The position numbers and the translations under genes were made by a program. A stretch of 64,000 bases of DNA from Paroedura picta (taxonomy: Eukaryota > Chordata > Lepidosauria > Squamata > Gekkonidae): NCBI RefSeq assembly GCF_049243985.1, contig NC_135382.1, forward strand, positions 22,424,990 through 22,488,989, in the 5' to 3' direction. The notes beneath the pieces are model-generated. The model saw only the letters and a program-made list of their open reading frames with translations. It had not been told where the DNA came from and did not search any database. Below, piece after piece: positions 55,385 through 64,000 of the stretch (position 1 is the stretch's first letter; every line of letters starts with the position of its first letter).

Positions 55385-55510
55385 ATTTTTATCTTCACAA
55401 TGACAACCCTATGATGTAGGCTGGGCTGTGTTACCCAACAGGCTCCCACAGCAGAGTGGGGGATTTGAACCCGGGCCTCCCCAATCCTAGTCCGTAGGAC
55501 TACACTGGCT
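55385..55510 (+). repeat. MIR-like SINE fragment
   Basis: acaatgacaaccctatgatg, tgggggatttgaacccgggc, ctacactggct: the right order of MIR landmarks. Confidence 0.5.
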
Positions 55511-56015
55511 CTCAAAGGGTGTGGGACTTAAATAAATCAAACATGTGGAGTCATTAAAGGGAAAGCAGGAAGAAGGGCATGCAAATCGCTTATGAGTTGT
55601 AATGCAACTCTTTCCCACGCTGTGTTTCAATATTAATAATCGTAAACAGCCTGAAAGGAAACATTAAAAACATTTCGGCTGTCTAAACGTGTAGGTGGAC
55701 GTCATGCTGACAAGCCTCCTCCCTTTTCTGTCCTGCTTAATTGCCACCTGACGCCTTATACTAAAGCATGTAAGAGCCTAGCTGCTTGTGTAAAATGAAT
55801 TTTTGGGATATTAACCCGGATCCAGAAGTCTGCAGCTCCCACACTTAGCTCTGACCTGACTCCAAACATTTTTAGTAGGGCTGGCGTGGTGTTTGCATGC
55901 AGATTCAGGGACTGATTTGTTTACTTACTCAAACCGGATTGTGGAATCTTGCTTTTGACGAGGGCATTGTTGAATGATTGCTGAATAATATTAGTGTTAT
56001 AAAGGGTAAGTAGGG
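55511..56015. other. no recognised feature
   Basis: AT-rich and unremarkable. Confidence 0.35.
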
Positions 56016-56018
56016 AGG

Positions 56019-56290
56019 GCTCTTGTGGCGCAGAGTGGTAAGGCAGCCGTCTGAAAGCTCTGCCCATGAGGCTGGGAGTTCAATCCCAGCAGCCGGCTCA
56101 AGGTTGACTCAGCCTTCCATCCTTCCGAGGTCGGTAAAATGAGTACCCAGCTTGCTGGGGGGTAAACGGTAATGACTGGGGAAGGCACTGGCAAACCCCC
56201 CCGTATTGAGTCTGCCATGAAAACGCTAGAGGGCGTCACCCCAAGGGTCAGACATGACTCGGTGCTTGCACAGGGGATACCTTTACCTTT
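56019..56290 (+). mobile_element. Sauria-type SINE (family B), copy 5
   Basis: tcttgtggcgcagagtggta to gatacctttaccttt, flanked by agggagggct on both sides. The head lacks about eight bases found in copies 2 and 6 (after ggcag). Confidence 0.9.
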
Positions 56291-56299
56291 AGGGAGGGC

Positions 56300-56745
56300 T
56301 AGTCAACGCCGTTGTCCTCCCCATAACAGCCTATGGATGCGAAAGCCGGACCCTGAAGAAGGAAGACAGGAGGAGAATAGATGCTTTCGAATTGTGGTGT
56401 TGGAGACGAATGCTGCGAATTCCATGGACAGCCCAAGTTACCCACAAGATAGTTTTAGAGAGGAGCAAACCAACCATGTCATCAGAAGGCTAGATATTAT
56501 GGCTAAAGCTCACTTACTTTGGACACGTCATGCGATCAAACTCGCTAGAAAATCATTAATGCTCGGCATGGTCAGCAGCAAAAGGAAACGTGGTCGCCAA
56601 AGGATCTGCTGGCTCGACACGATCAAAGCCAACACAGGGATGACCAAGAACCAACTGAAAGAAGTGGTCATTGATTGAGATGAATGGAGAAAACTTTCCT
56701 ATAGAATCACCGAAAGTCAGACACGACTGAATGGATAACATCATC
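56300..56745 (+). mobile_element. RTE-clade LINE 3' end
   Basis: Broken frames read DAFELWCWRRMLRIPWTAQV, then RKRGRQRICWLDTIKANTGM and TKNQLKEVVID, the same protein end as in BovB but clearly another subfamily. The tail agtcagacacgactgaatgg ends in ATC repeats. Confidence 0.8.
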
Positions 56746-56756
56746 ATCAGGGAGGG

Positions 56757-56948
56757 AAGGCAGCTTGGTACAGCCTGATCTCATCAGATCTTGGAAACTA
56801 AACAGGGTCAGCCCTGGGTTAGTGTTTGGAAGGGAAGACTACCTATGAAGGCGACTGAGGAAAACTATGGCACACCACCTCTGTTTCTCACTTACCTTGG
56901 AAGCCCCTTACTGGGGTCCCCATAAATTGGCGGTGTTATTTGACGGCC
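56757..56948 (+). mobile_element. 5S-rRNA-derived SINE, best head
   Basis: gtacagcctgatctcatcag, atcttggaaactaaacaggg, tcagccctgggttagtgttt, ggaagggaagactacc follows the 5S rRNA from the A-block to the C-block. The body reads caccacctctgtttctcact, taccttggaagcccctt and tataaattggcggt-like sequence. It is a SINE and not a 5S gene, because the 5S 3' end is missing. Confidence 0.82.
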
Positions 56949-56950
56949 CT

Positions 56951-56972
56951 TTACACACACACACACACACAC
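56951..56972. repeat. (AC)n microsatellite
   Basis: Uninterrupted CA repeat at the end of the 5S-derived SINE. Confidence 0.9.
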
Positions 56973-57191
56973 AGAGGACTGTGCGGGACCAGCATTTCAA
57001 TCCCATTTGTGTAGATTTCTGTACTGAACTCAGACAAGTTTTTCTTGCATGCATCTGAACCATGTCACGAGACTATAAGGCTTGCCTGTCGGCTGCTGAT
57101 CACCTGAGAGATTGTGTTGTGTTTCTGGCAGATAAGGACATTAGTCGGCAAAGCGATCTAGCCAAAACACCAGAAAGAAAGGCTCTGGGCA

Positions 57192-57389
57192 TGTGGATAG
57201 GGTGGTGACCACTAATCCGGTGAGCTCGGTTTGATTCCCCACTCCTTTTCCACAGCTGGGTGACCTTGGGCCAGTCACAGTCCTGTTAGAGCTGTTCTCA
57301 CAGGGGAGAGGATTGGAAGGCGATTGTAAGCCTCTTTGAGACTCCTTCAAGTAGTGAAGATTGAGGTATAAAAAACAACTCTTCTTCTT
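57192..57389 (+). mobile_element. tRNA-derived SINE (family A), diverged
   Basis: ggtggtgaccactaatccgg, tttgattccccactcctttt, gtgaccttgggccagtcaca, gactccttcaagtagtgaag. Single module with an internal deletion. Confidence 0.7.
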
Positions 57390-57545
57390 TGTCTACTGAG
57401 TGGTAAACAGCCTGCTTTGCATGCAGGCGGCCCCAGGTTCGAATCCCAGCATCATCAGTAAAACGGACCCAAAAGCAGGTGATGTGGAAGATTTATGCTT
57501 GAGACCCTGGAGAGCAGCTGCCAGCCTGAGTGGACAGTTACTGTG
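57390..57545 (+). mobile_element. tRNA-derived SINE (family C), copy 2
   Basis: tactgagtggtaaacagcct, gctttgcatgcaggcggccc, ggttcgaatcccagcatc, then gcaggtgatgtggaagattt and gaccctggagagcagctgcc. Directly follows the family-A SINE. Confidence 0.75.
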
Positions 57546-57666
57546 TTCAGTTTTGGGCACCGCAGTTGGAAGAGGGATGTAGACAAACTAGAGTGTGTCC
57601 AGAGGAGGGCAACAAAGATGGTGAGGGGTTTGGAGACCAAGACCAATAAAAAATAAAGCAATGTGG
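57546..57666 (+). repeat. possible CR1 LINE fragment
   Basis: cagttttgggcaccgcagtt, gagtgtgtccagaggagggc, aacaaagatggtgaggggtt follow a known CR1 region. Confidence 0.6.
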
Positions 57667-57667
57667 G

Positions 57668-57962
57668 GAGAATCATAGAATCATAGAGTTGGAAGGGACC
57701 TCATGGGTCATCTAGTCCAGGGGTAGTCAACCTGTGGTCCTCCAGATATTCATGAACTACAATTCCCATGAGCCCCTGCCAGCAAATGTTGGCAGGGGCT
57801 CATGGGAATTGTACTCCATGAACATCTGGAAGACCACAGGTTGACTACCCCTGATCTAGTCCAACCTCCTGCACTATGCAGGACACTCACATCCCTATCG
57901 CTCATCCACTGTAACCTGCCACCCCCTTGAGCCTTCACAGAATCAGCCTCTCCGTCAGATAG
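57668..57962 (-). repeat. CR1 LINE 3' end, split by a hAT MITE
   Basis: Left piece 57668-57717 (aatcatagaatcatagagtt, ggaagggacctcatgggtca) and right piece from 57854 (gtccaacctcctgcactatg, cactgtaacctgccaccccc). Joined across the MITE, the CR1 is continuous once one atctagtc is removed. Confidence 0.9.
57718..57853. mobile_element. palindromic hAT MITE nested in CR1, perfect target duplication
   Basis: caggggtagtcaacctgtgg to gttgactacccctg, flanked by atctagtc at 57710-57717 and 57854-57861. Best proof in the window of the element's true ends. Confidence 0.96.
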
Positions 57963-58144
57963 CTAGAACAACAAAAGGCAGACACAGGTCAGAGAGGCAC
58001 TGGACACCCATGGAAAGCTTATTCTTTATGTCGCTCACCAAACACAAAAACTTTGTAGTTTCTTCCTTTCTTTTAGACATTCATATCCCACTGTATCGTC
58101 TCAGACTCACGGCACCTAACAAACAAAACAGTACCATTAACAAG

Positions 58145-58222
58145 ATTTTAAAAGTCTCCGGGGAACCTCCGGGGAGGGCGGTATATAAGTATGATAAATA
58201 AATAATAAATAAATAAAACTTT
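58145..58222 (+). repeat. L2-like LINE 3' tail
   Basis: aacctccggggagggcggta, tataagtatgataaataaat: the classic squamate L2-like end. Confidence 0.75.
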
Positions 58223-59205
58223 TGGGACTTAAAAGAAAAACACTGATTTTTTTTAAGCATCTTTCAGAACAATTCTCCCCCAAATGTTAAAATCCTCCAA
58301 ATTAAAGAAACCCTCTCTTTTCAACCCTCACCCCAGTCACATGTGAAGTGGCCCAGCTGGGCTCTCTATTCTCAACGCCTAGCAATTTACAACTTCTTAT
58401 GAAGCCACTCAATTAAATTCAAACTGGACAGAGAAAACACAGCATTGGGGGGGGGGGGAGGCAGAGAGACAAAAGCATTGCTAAAAACCAGTTTGGAATG
58501 AAAACAGAAACAAGGAGACTCTGTATTTGAGGAGGCACATCAAAGACCAGGCAAACAGCCTTTCCCAACAAGCAGGTCCCAGACAGTGTCACCCTCCCCC
58601 CCCCAGCTGTGCCTTGCTTTGCATTTGAAAGCATTTTCATTGATCAGAAGCAGCCCCACCCAGTCTTAGCAAAAACGACAGACTTTCCCCCTTATCCAGT
58701 CATTTGCTTCAAGGCAGGGTCTGCCTGTCTGTTATCTTCCCAACCCTCAAGCCCTCCTTTCGTCATCCCCCGCAGCCTCATCCAAAGAGCCCTGTGAGTG
58801 GTCTACCCCATCCTCCTCCCTTCACACAAGGCCATCTGGTTAATTGCCAGACTAGCTCTGGGCCTCTGGCAGTTCTTTACCTATATTATACAGCCCGACA
58901 ATTATACAGCAAACTGCTGAGTTATAGTTTCCCCGTGGTGTTTGTTGTGTCTCTGGGCTTCTGCAAGGAAGTGATTCAACCAGTTCCATGTCAGCAAAGT
59001 TTGTCTTGAAGCAGGGCAGTTTCAGATTTCTTCTGGGTTAATCTGCAGACCTCATCAAGGTTCAGTGACCAAATTTGGAGGCTGGATTGAGGCTTGTCTA
59101 AATTGGAATCTAGGTTTCCTTGCTCTGAGAGAGATTCCCAACCAGGTGACCATGGGGGTCTGCCGCATTTCCCCTCCTGCCTTAATTGGCTCAGCCACAA
59201 GCTAG
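58223..59205. other. no recognised feature
   Basis: C-rich and G-rich runs at 58448 and 58597. Open frames lack motifs. Confidence 0.4.
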
Positions 59206-59207
59206 GA

Positions 59208-59344
59208 CAGGGGGAGTCAACCTGTGCGTCCTCCAGATGTCCATGGACTACAATTCCCATGAGCCCCTGCCAGCAAACGCTGGCAGGGGCTCATGGGAAT
59301 TGTAGTCCATGGACATCTGGAGGGCCGCAGTTTGACTACCCCTG
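59208..59344. mobile_element. palindromic hAT MITE, full
   Basis: cagggggagtcaacctgtgc to gtttgactacccctg, flanked by agctagga and agctaggg (7 of 8). Confidence 0.92.
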
Positions 59345-59477
59345 AGCTAGGGAACAGCTGCTTCTGTTGCTCCCCTCCTGACGTTCTCTCATGGTTTTTT
59401 ATGCCTGGGCAGAGATGGAGTCTGTAAACTGCCTCTTCTCTCTCTCTCTCAGTCCTTCTTGAGCCTGCCTGTTCATC

Positions 59478-59612
59478 TGGGTGGTGATGTCACTTCCAGT
59501 GACATGTCACTTCTGGGGGGTGTGATAAGGAGGCATGGCCAGCTGACATCACTTCTGGGACACTTCAAAACCTGAAATATAATTCAGGGATTCCTCCATG
59601 GTAAAATGGTTG
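59478..59612 (+). mobile_element. hAT fragment, family of 51923-52614
   Basis: gtgatgtcacttccagtgac, atgtcacttctgggg, then attcagggattcctccatgg and taaaatggttgg, the right end of that family with the last bases changed. Confidence 0.6.
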
Positions 59613-59690
59613 GCTATGTTAAAGGACCTTAGCAAGGCCATATAAATTCACTATATGGGTACATTTATACTCATGTATACCAAATAAGAT

Positions 59691-59972
59691 GAGCCTCTTG
59701 TGGCGCAGAGTGGTAAGGCAGCAGACATGCAGTCTGAAAGCTCTGCCCATGAGGCTGGGAGTTCAATCCCAGCAGTCGGCTCAAGGTTGACTCAGCCTTC
59801 CATCCTTCCGAGGTAGCTAAAATGAGTACCCAGCTTGCTGGGGGGTAAACGGTAATGACTGGGGAAGGCACTGGCAAACCACCCCGTATTGAGTCTGCCA
59901 TGAAAACGCTAGAGGGCGTCACCCCAAGGGTCAGACATGACCCATTGCTTGCACAGGGGATACCTTTACCTT
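59691..59972 (+). mobile_element. Sauria-type SINE (family B), copy 6
   Basis: gagcctcttgtggcgcagag to gatacctttaccttt, flanked by tataccaaataaga on both sides (14 bp). Confidence 0.95.
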
Positions 59973-60084
59973 TATACCAAATAAGAGGGCGGGTTGACAG
60001 CTGTCCATTGATAGCAGTTCCTTCCTCCCCGAAGACTCAACATAGCAAGAGTTTTGTGTGGCTTCTGAATGCCATGCAAAATGT

Positions 60085-60244
60085 CCATTCAGAACAGAAT
60101 GAGGTGGCTGGATGGAGTGACTGAAGCAGCTGGTGCAAACTTAAATGGGCTTTGAGGAATGATAGAGGACAGGAAGGCCTGGAGGATCATTGTCCATGGG
60201 GTCGTGATGGGTCGGACACGACTTCGCACCTAACAACAACAATA
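60085..60244 (+). mobile_element. BovB-type LINE 3' end, short
   Basis: gaatgaggtggctggatgga, ggacaggaaggcctggagga, gatgggtcggacacgacttc and CAACAA end. Same family as 483-842, more truncated. Confidence 0.85.
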
Positions 60245-60378
60245 CCATGGGCATACATGCAGGGTGGGGAAGGGGTGTGAGAGAGAGACAGAGAGAGAGT
60301 CCAGAAAATGTATTTATTCCATAGATTGCTTCATTGCCAGCTTGATGGTGGAGTGAAAGTCATTGAATGCCTGGTGGA

Positions 60379-60796
60379 TGCTCTGCATTCCACTTTTCTG
60401 AAAGGAAAGTTCAAGGGGCTACTGATAGAAGCACACCAGTGCATTTGTGATGAAGGCCAAATAGAGACAGCTGAACATGTCCTATTTGAGCACGGACTCT
60501 ATCGTCACCTCCATACAGATTCACTGGCCTCGTTGCTTGCAGAATGCCCGAGAGGTCTGAGGAAACAGCGTCTTAAGCTAATACTGTCAGACACAAATAA
60601 AGACCTAACGAAAATTGCTGCTAAATTTGCTTGTGGAAGCTATAAAAATAAGGCAGAGCTGGACCAACCCTACACCCTAATACTTTTATAGTGGATCCAT
60701 ATACAATTGGTCTTATTTCTTAGTTTTTATCCGTTCATAATTGATTTTATATCTGTAATTTTGTTTTCTATTGGTTGGTTTATGACCGTAAATAAA

Positions 60797-60832
<36 letters not shown>
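60379..60832 (+). mobile_element. 5'-truncated LINE with 17-bp target duplication and (GATT)n tail
   Basis: The frame ends GQIETAEHVLFEHGLYRHLH, ECPRGLRKQRLKLILSDTNK, DLTKIAAKFACGSYKNKAEL and stops at 60691, followed by a 3' UTR ending atgaccgtaaataaaattga and GATT repeats. attgaatgcctggtgga occurs at 60362-60378 and again at 60833-60849. The 3' UTR end and C-terminus match the LINE at 37485-37954. Clade (L2, CR1 or I-like) not settled. Confidence 0.85.
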
Positions 60833-60839
<7 letters not shown>

Positions 60840-60849
60840 GCCTGGTGGA

Positions 60850-61145
60850 ATATGTCAAAGTCTTCTTTACCACATTTCCAGACAGTAAAGATGCCCTCAA
60901 CGTATCACAAGTACAGGAGAAGCATGAGTGGGTAGGAGTTTAGGAAGTCAATCATAAAGATGTGAGCCTATAGTTCTGAGTGAGAACAAAGTGTGCCCTA
61001 TTTCTCAGGGCACAATGTGCCCTCAGGGCACTAACCAGAGGATCTTCTGGTTAGTTAGTTAGTTAGCTGTTAGTATAAGCAGTGACACTTCTACAGCAAG
61101 ATAGGGGACAGCCTCATCCCACTTTTGTTAAAATTAATTCTACCC
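60850..61145. other. no recognised feature
   Basis: Includes a short TTAG repeat at 61048-61066. Confidence 0.4.
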
Positions 61146-61149
61146 ATTC

Positions 61150-61300
61150 TCCAAGGAGCTCCTCCAGCACCATTCTGTCCTTGCAACAATTGTAGAAAAG
61201 TAGGTTAGGCAAAGAGGCCATGTTGTCCCAAGGTCCCACCAGGGATTTGAACCTAAGACTCCCTAATTATAATCAATAGCTCTAACTACTACGGCTGCCG
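61150..61300 (+). repeat. MIR-like SINE fragment
   Basis: gcaacaattgtagaaaagta, ggttaggcaaagaggccatg, cagggatttgaacctaagac, agctctaactactacggctg: MIR-type landmarks in order. Confidence 0.55.
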
Positions 61301-61805
61301 TCCCTTGGGAACCAGAGGTGCATCTTCTGTTTTTCAGAGCAAGTCTCAGTTAAAACACAGGGATTTAGTTTAAAAAAAACACAGACAACTCTGCTAAGGA
61401 GCCCTAAAACTTACTTACAATAGCTCTAGCCCTTGACATTGTCCCAACTTGCTCTTGGATATCATCTTGTCCCGACAAAACCTGCTGGAGTCGGCACATG
61501 GGCTTGTTCTGCAGCCTTCATCTAGTCTATCTGCTCTTTTTTTGCATTGGCATCATAGAAGCTGGAAGGAACTACAAAGCACCCATTCCCATCCCCTAAA
61601 GCATGGGGCATGGCAGGCATTCCAGACCAAGAGTCCCCTGGGCAGGAATCAGCAGGAACATTCACCCTGGGAAGGTAGCTATTAACTGACTATGAACTTG
61701 AGCTGCTGCTTGGAAACCGTAGATGATCTTTGCCACACATTTTTAGAGGGGAAGTTTTCCTTCCTTGGCCCACCCCCTGAGCCTTGCAGAACAGCCTGCC
61801 ACACA
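61301..61805. other. no recognised feature
   Basis: Nothing named. Confidence 0.35.
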
Positions 61806-61807
61806 AA

Positions 61808-62017
61808 TAGGGTTACCGGCTCTGGGCTGGGAAATACCTGGAGGCTTTGGGGGTGGAGCCAGGAGTGGGCGGGGTTGGGAGTGGGGAGGACTTCAGTGGA
61901 ATATAAAGCTGTGGAGTCCACCCTTGGAAGCAGCCATTTTCTCCAGGGGAACTTTCGCCTGCAGATGAGCTATAATCCCAGGAGATCCCTAGGTCCCACC
62001 TGGGTCTGGCAATCCTT
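61808..62017 (-). mobile_element. 'GGGTTGCCA' element, complete, antisense
   Basis: tagggttaccggctctgggc to ccacctgggtctggcaatcc, including agcagccattttctccaggg. Longer than the 15808 copy, which lacks part of the centre. Confidence 0.65.
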
Positions 62018-62100
62018 CACATAAGAAGAGATCCGGTGAAACTCTCCCACCTATTTCTATCTCGGGGAAAGCTTTGCCTGCTACACTGTAGAATGTGGTA

Positions 62101-62364
62101 GGTAGGTATCCCCTGTGCAAGCACCGAGTCATGTCTGACCCTTGGGGTGACGCCCTCTAGCGTTTTCATGGCAGACTCAATATGGGGTGGTTTGCCAGTG
62201 CCTTCCCCAGTCATTACCATTTACCCCCCAGCAAGCTGGGTACTCATTTTACCGACCTCGGAAGGATGGAAGGCTGAGTCAACCTTGAGCCAGCTGCTGG
62301 GATCGAACTCCCAGCCTCATGGGCAAAGCTTTCAGACGGCTGCCTTACCACTCTGCGCCACAAG
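62101..62364 (-). mobile_element. Sauria-type SINE (family B), copy 7, antisense
   Basis: ggtaggtatcccctgtgcaa to gcgccacaagtggctcta, flanked by tgtagaatgtggta on both sides. Confidence 0.93.
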
Positions 62365-63460
62365 TGGCTCTATGTAGAATGTGGTAGTTTCCTATTAAAG
62401 ACACAGAAGGAAAATTTAGCCATCCTGACCCAATACCTAGGAAACAGGTACAACTAGAGCTGCCAAGGCCACCGTTGGGAGGAGAGGGAGACCCTACCCC
62501 TGGTCCCTAGTCCCCACTGCCATTTGGAATCCTGGAAGGAGAGGGGGGATTAGAAAATACTCACTGGTGTGAGCATGGTGATGTCACTTCTGGGTGAAAC
62601 CTCGAAGCAACTGTGGTAGCTCTAGGAATCACTGGAAACTTTATGGTTTCTGATAGATTTCTCAGGTTTCCCCTCATCCCATTCATGATGCCTGTTCCAA
62701 CCCTCCCAATTCAGGATCCACCCAGCTTTTTCATTCAGTCTTACCTAGTTCCCCCTTTTAGTACAACTCCTATACCTCATGACTTTTGTCCATACAGGCC
62801 TCATGATTCTCAGGATAGCCTTTTTTATTTAGTGGTCTCCTTTCTTGACCAGCAGAATGGATCAACCAGGTAGATGGGGAAAGAGTTAAGTTTCTCATTT
62901 GCAAATTTCATTTCTTCAATGTGTAAAGATACAGTAATAAAGCTTAAAAGCCAGAGCAATCGCTAGCCTCCCGGAGTCACCAGCCTACAGAAACTTCGTT
63001 GTGTTAAGCAAGGTGTGGCTATTGCTTACCCAAGGCTCCAGGATACACATCCATTAAGTTTGTGTGATTCAAACATTCTCAGCCAAAAAGGCAACATAAT
63101 ATCTCAGTAAATTATAGGTGAGAAAACCAGAACACAGGAATGGCAAGACACAGAAACATCCCTGCTGATGTTTCACAGGTGATAATACAGATGCGCTTAT
63201 AAAAATGCCAGTTCTTTCATATCAAGGATCACTGATCCTGACCCACCCGACTATTATGCACTGCTCCAGGCACTGCTTGCCTTCCCATCCCTGGCAATTG
63301 ATTCTCTGTCACTGATTTAAATCCCTGCAAAATGCTCCAGGTCAAATTTCAGAATGTCTCCGACCGACTGGATTTCCTTGCTTGTTGGTTGCTTCTGGAG
63401 GACTCTTCTTCCTTAAAACATCTAATTGAGCCAAGAAATGAAGTGATCCTGGATTAAATG
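62365..63460. other. no recognised feature
   Basis: No exon or well-defined repeat. Confidence 0.4.
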
Positions 63461-63461
63461 A

Positions 63462-63744
63462 AAGGTAAAGGTATCCCCTGTGCAAGTACCGGGTCATGTC
63501 TGACCCTTGGGGTGATGCCCTCCAGCATTTTCTTGGCAGATTCAATACGGGGTGGTTTGCCAGTGCCTTCCCCAGTCATTACCGTTTACCCCCCAGCAAG
63601 CTGGGTACTCCTTTTACTGACCTTGGAAGGATGGAAGGCTGAGTCAAACTTGAGTCAGCTGATGGGATTGAACTCCCAACCTCATGGGCAGACAGCTTCA
63701 GACAGCATTTCTGCTGCCTTACCACTCTGCACCACAAGAGGCTC
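63462..63744 (-). mobile_element. Sauria-type SINE (family B), copy 8, antisense
   Basis: aaaggtaaaggtatcccctg to accacaagaggctct, flanked by gattaaat on both sides. More diverged than the others. Confidence 0.9.
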
Positions 63745-63866
63745 TGATTAAATTAGGAGTCTGCAATAAACCAAAATGCCAGCTTTGTCCCCATATTCAC
63801 CCCGACCACACTATCTCCAGACCTAACCATATCAGCCATACCATTGTTACACGAAGAAGCAGTTTT

Positions 63867-63931
63867 CTGGCAGGGGCTCATGGGAATTGTAGTCCATGAA
63901 CAAATGGAGGACCACAGGTTGACTACCCCTG
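63867..63931 (+). mobile_element. half hAT MITE (right arm)
   Basis: ctggcaggggctcatgggaa to gttgactacccctg. The left arm is absent. Confidence 0.8.
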
Positions 63932-64000
63932 CTCTAGGGGAGTGAAGTACCAAGCGCAGAAAAGATAAGCAGAAGGAACCAGGGCTGCCTGCTCGTCCAC

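Noticed and set aside
56172-56678. 168-codon open frame
   Set aside because: A chance fusion running from a family-B SINE into a broken RTE LINE end.
56757-56840. 5S rRNA gene
   Set aside because: Diverged, lacks the 5S 3' end and terminator, and is followed by a SINE body.
60308-60691. 127-codon open frame as a host gene
   Set aside because: Crosses the left junction of a LINE insertion marked by a 17-bp target duplication; the C-terminal part is LINE protein.

Overview
The window is vertebrate nuclear DNA, most likely from a squamate reptile and probably a gecko-type lizard. The species call is an inference from the repeat load: a BovB-type LINE 3' end, CR1 and L2-like LINE tails, tRNA-derived SINEs ending in an RTE-style tail with repeated ACCTTT, 5S-rRNA-derived SINEs, and many short hAT elements, one of them SPIN-like.

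Only one host gene can be supported: a complete PLA2G15 (lysosomal phospholipase A2 / 1-O-acylceramide synthase, LCAT superfamily) on the minus strand. It has six coding exons between 49324 and 24492. All five introns have GT-AG ends and the phases add up without error to a 423-codon protein plus stop. The triad S209/D371/H403 is intact. Exon 1 lies in a CpG island with a TATA box and inverted CCAAT boxes upstream. A long 3' UTR probably runs towards 20490.

Layout: 1-20400 is the flank downstream of PLA2G15, with no recognisable exon. It holds tRNA-derived SINEs, four of which share an unusual duplicated 3' module (three of those lie here), plus CR1, L2 and hAT remnants. 20490-49390 is PLA2G15. 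Intron 1 is about 14.2 kb and carries most of the insertions: SINEs, a foldback element split by a LINE, 5S-derived SINEs, a SPIN-like hAT and a near-identical 142-bp duplication. 49390-64000 is upstream flank, repeat-dense, with two RTE-clade LINE ends, a well-bounded 692-bp hAT, palindromic hAT MITEs, and a truncated LINE with a 17-bp target duplication.

No tRNA or rRNA gene, CRISPR array or LTR retrotransposon was recognised. No novel multi-gene system is visible. The most interesting signals are mobile-element ones: the module-duplicated SINE subfamily, the one-sided half-palindrome MITEs, the foldback family with 9-10 bp target duplications, and the 142-bp duplication. SLC7A6 and ESRP2 exons, expected beside PLA2G15 from the human order, were not found.
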